Assembly (NCBI GenBank): GCA_947460875.1
Contig: CANHGR010000001.1
Coordinates: 232,681 to 288,123, forward strand
Source: Sphingobacteriaceae bacterium
Lineage (GTDB): Bacteria; Bacteroidota; Bacteroidia; Sphingobacteriales; Sphingobacteriaceae
Direction of reading: 5' to 3'
Length of the DNA: 55,443 bases
Numbering within the stretch: the stretch's first letter is position 1; the number at the start of each line of letters is the position of its first letter. The notes under the pieces were generated by a model that had not been told where the DNA came from, ran no database searches, and worked only from the letters and a program-made list of their open reading frames with translations. Positions 55,131-55,443 of this stretch are shown one piece after another. A program made the translations under genes and the position numbers.

Positions 55131-55161
55131 CAAAGATAGGTTAAATCGAATTATCCGTCAA
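55131..55161 (-). promoter_or_regulatory. promoter of bamD, almost at the start codon
   Basis: TTG (55161-55159), 20-base spacer and TATCTTTG (55138-55131) on the minus strand match the consensus. Only four bases lie between its G and the ATG at 55126, so transcription should begin at or just before the start codon. Confidence 0.7.
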
Positions 55162-55282
55162 TAAATTTAATAGTCAACCCGAAAGTATGCATATTTGAGA
55201 TGCTGAATAGAGGTTTAACAAATTTTAACATATTGTAAATCAAGTGCGCAAGGAAATATCTCAATCTTTTTTTGAAACGGTC

Positions 55283-55313
55283 TTGCATAAGAATAAAACT
55301 TCTTCTACCTTTG
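55283..55313 (+). promoter_or_regulatory. consensus promoter of an unidentified plus-strand transcript
   Basis: TTG at 55283-55285, 20-base spacer and TACCTTTG at 55306-55313. Transcription should start near 55318 and run out of the window. Confidence 0.7.
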
Positions 55314-55317
55314 CAAT

Positions 55318-55443
55318 CCCAAAACGGGGGGGGATAGAAATTGGAGATTGAGACTTAGGGAGCGATTCCTTGGGTTAAACAGAAAAGAAGTATTGACCTT
55401 TACGGAGGTAGGATATAAGTCCGAAGCGTGAGCGGGTGGCGCA
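55318..55443 (+). other. start of an unidentified transcript, cut by the window
   Basis: About 125 bases after a consensus promoter. It begins with AAAACGGGGGGGG, has no start codon with a convincing frame, and contains a small hairpin ACCTT-TACG-GAGGT near 55399-55412. The G-rich end looks more like a structured RNA than coding DNA. I cannot assign a family. Confidence 0.4.

Noticed and set aside
55318-55443. RNase P RNA, suggested by GGAGG...AAGTCCG
   Set aside because: The spacing of the conserved GAGGAAAGTCC block is broken by eight bases and other conserved blocks are not visible before the window ends.
1-55443. CRISPR array, prophage or insertion sequence
   Set aside because: No regularly spaced repeats, no transposase or integrase, and no phage structural genes were found on either strand.

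Overview
The window looks like chromosomal DNA of a Bacteroidota bacterium, most likely of the Sphingobacteriaceae (Pedobacter-like). The clues are promoters of the TTTG-N19/20-TAnnTTTG type, poor Shine-Dalgarno sites, BatA/DUF4199/DUF4835 families, a Bacteroidota-type RpoZ, a fused IcmF mutase, and the order bamD-rpoZ-coaBC-DUF4835-recN. Most genes are housekeeping. No prophage, insertion sequence, CRISPR array or defence island was seen.

Layout. 1-2.5 kb: end of gltB and complete gltD, closed by a terminator. 2.5-3.3 kb: remnants of a TolC-type gene and a LysR-type gene facing away from a deletion scar. 3.3-9.0 kb (minus strand): an rRNA/tRNA methyltransferase, galK, clpX-clpP, an S23-like four-helix-bundle gene, and tig. 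9.1-13.9 kb: tRNA-Leu(UAG), a BtuF-like binding protein, an MBL hydrolase, a DUF3050 protein, a beta-propeller lipoprotein and tRNA-Leu(CAA). 14-26 kb (minus strand): a long co-directional array of batA, a dihydroorotase-like gene, a hypothetical, DUF4199, two glycosyltransferases, a membrane protein, a GH3 ligase, dxr, rseP and hscB.

26.6-35.3 kb (plus strand): a complete histidine operon, hisG-D-C-B-H-A-F-IE, with a WD40 gene coupled to its end. It is preceded by a consensus promoter and an undeclared small ORF of 33 codons with six histidines in eight residues, which looks like a his leader peptide. 35.3-38.7 kb: icmF on the minus strand, abutting the WD40 gene tail to tail. 38.8-42.6 kb: a YhcC-type radical SAM gene, then amtB and an outer-membrane porin-like gene. 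42.6-44.7 kb: a decay island with a DUF4468 pseudogene, an intact YkuK-family gene and a lipoprotein alpha/beta-hydrolase pseudogene. 44.7-55.1 kb: ettA, clpC, fabI, recN, DUF4835, coaBC, rpoZ and bamD. The last 120 bases follow a consensus plus-strand promoter and start an unidentified transcript.

Functional links: ammonium uptake (amtB), its assimilation (gltBD) and a nitrogen-demanding pathway (his) lie in the same window. Protein quality control is also concentrated here (tig, clpP, clpX, clpC, rseP), as is envelope biogenesis (bamD, batA, DUF4835, glycosyltransferases, fabI). The most unusual non-coding signals are the his leader, a perfect 18-bp inverted repeat over the coaBC start codon, and a nested A/T-rich inverted repeat upstream of amtB.
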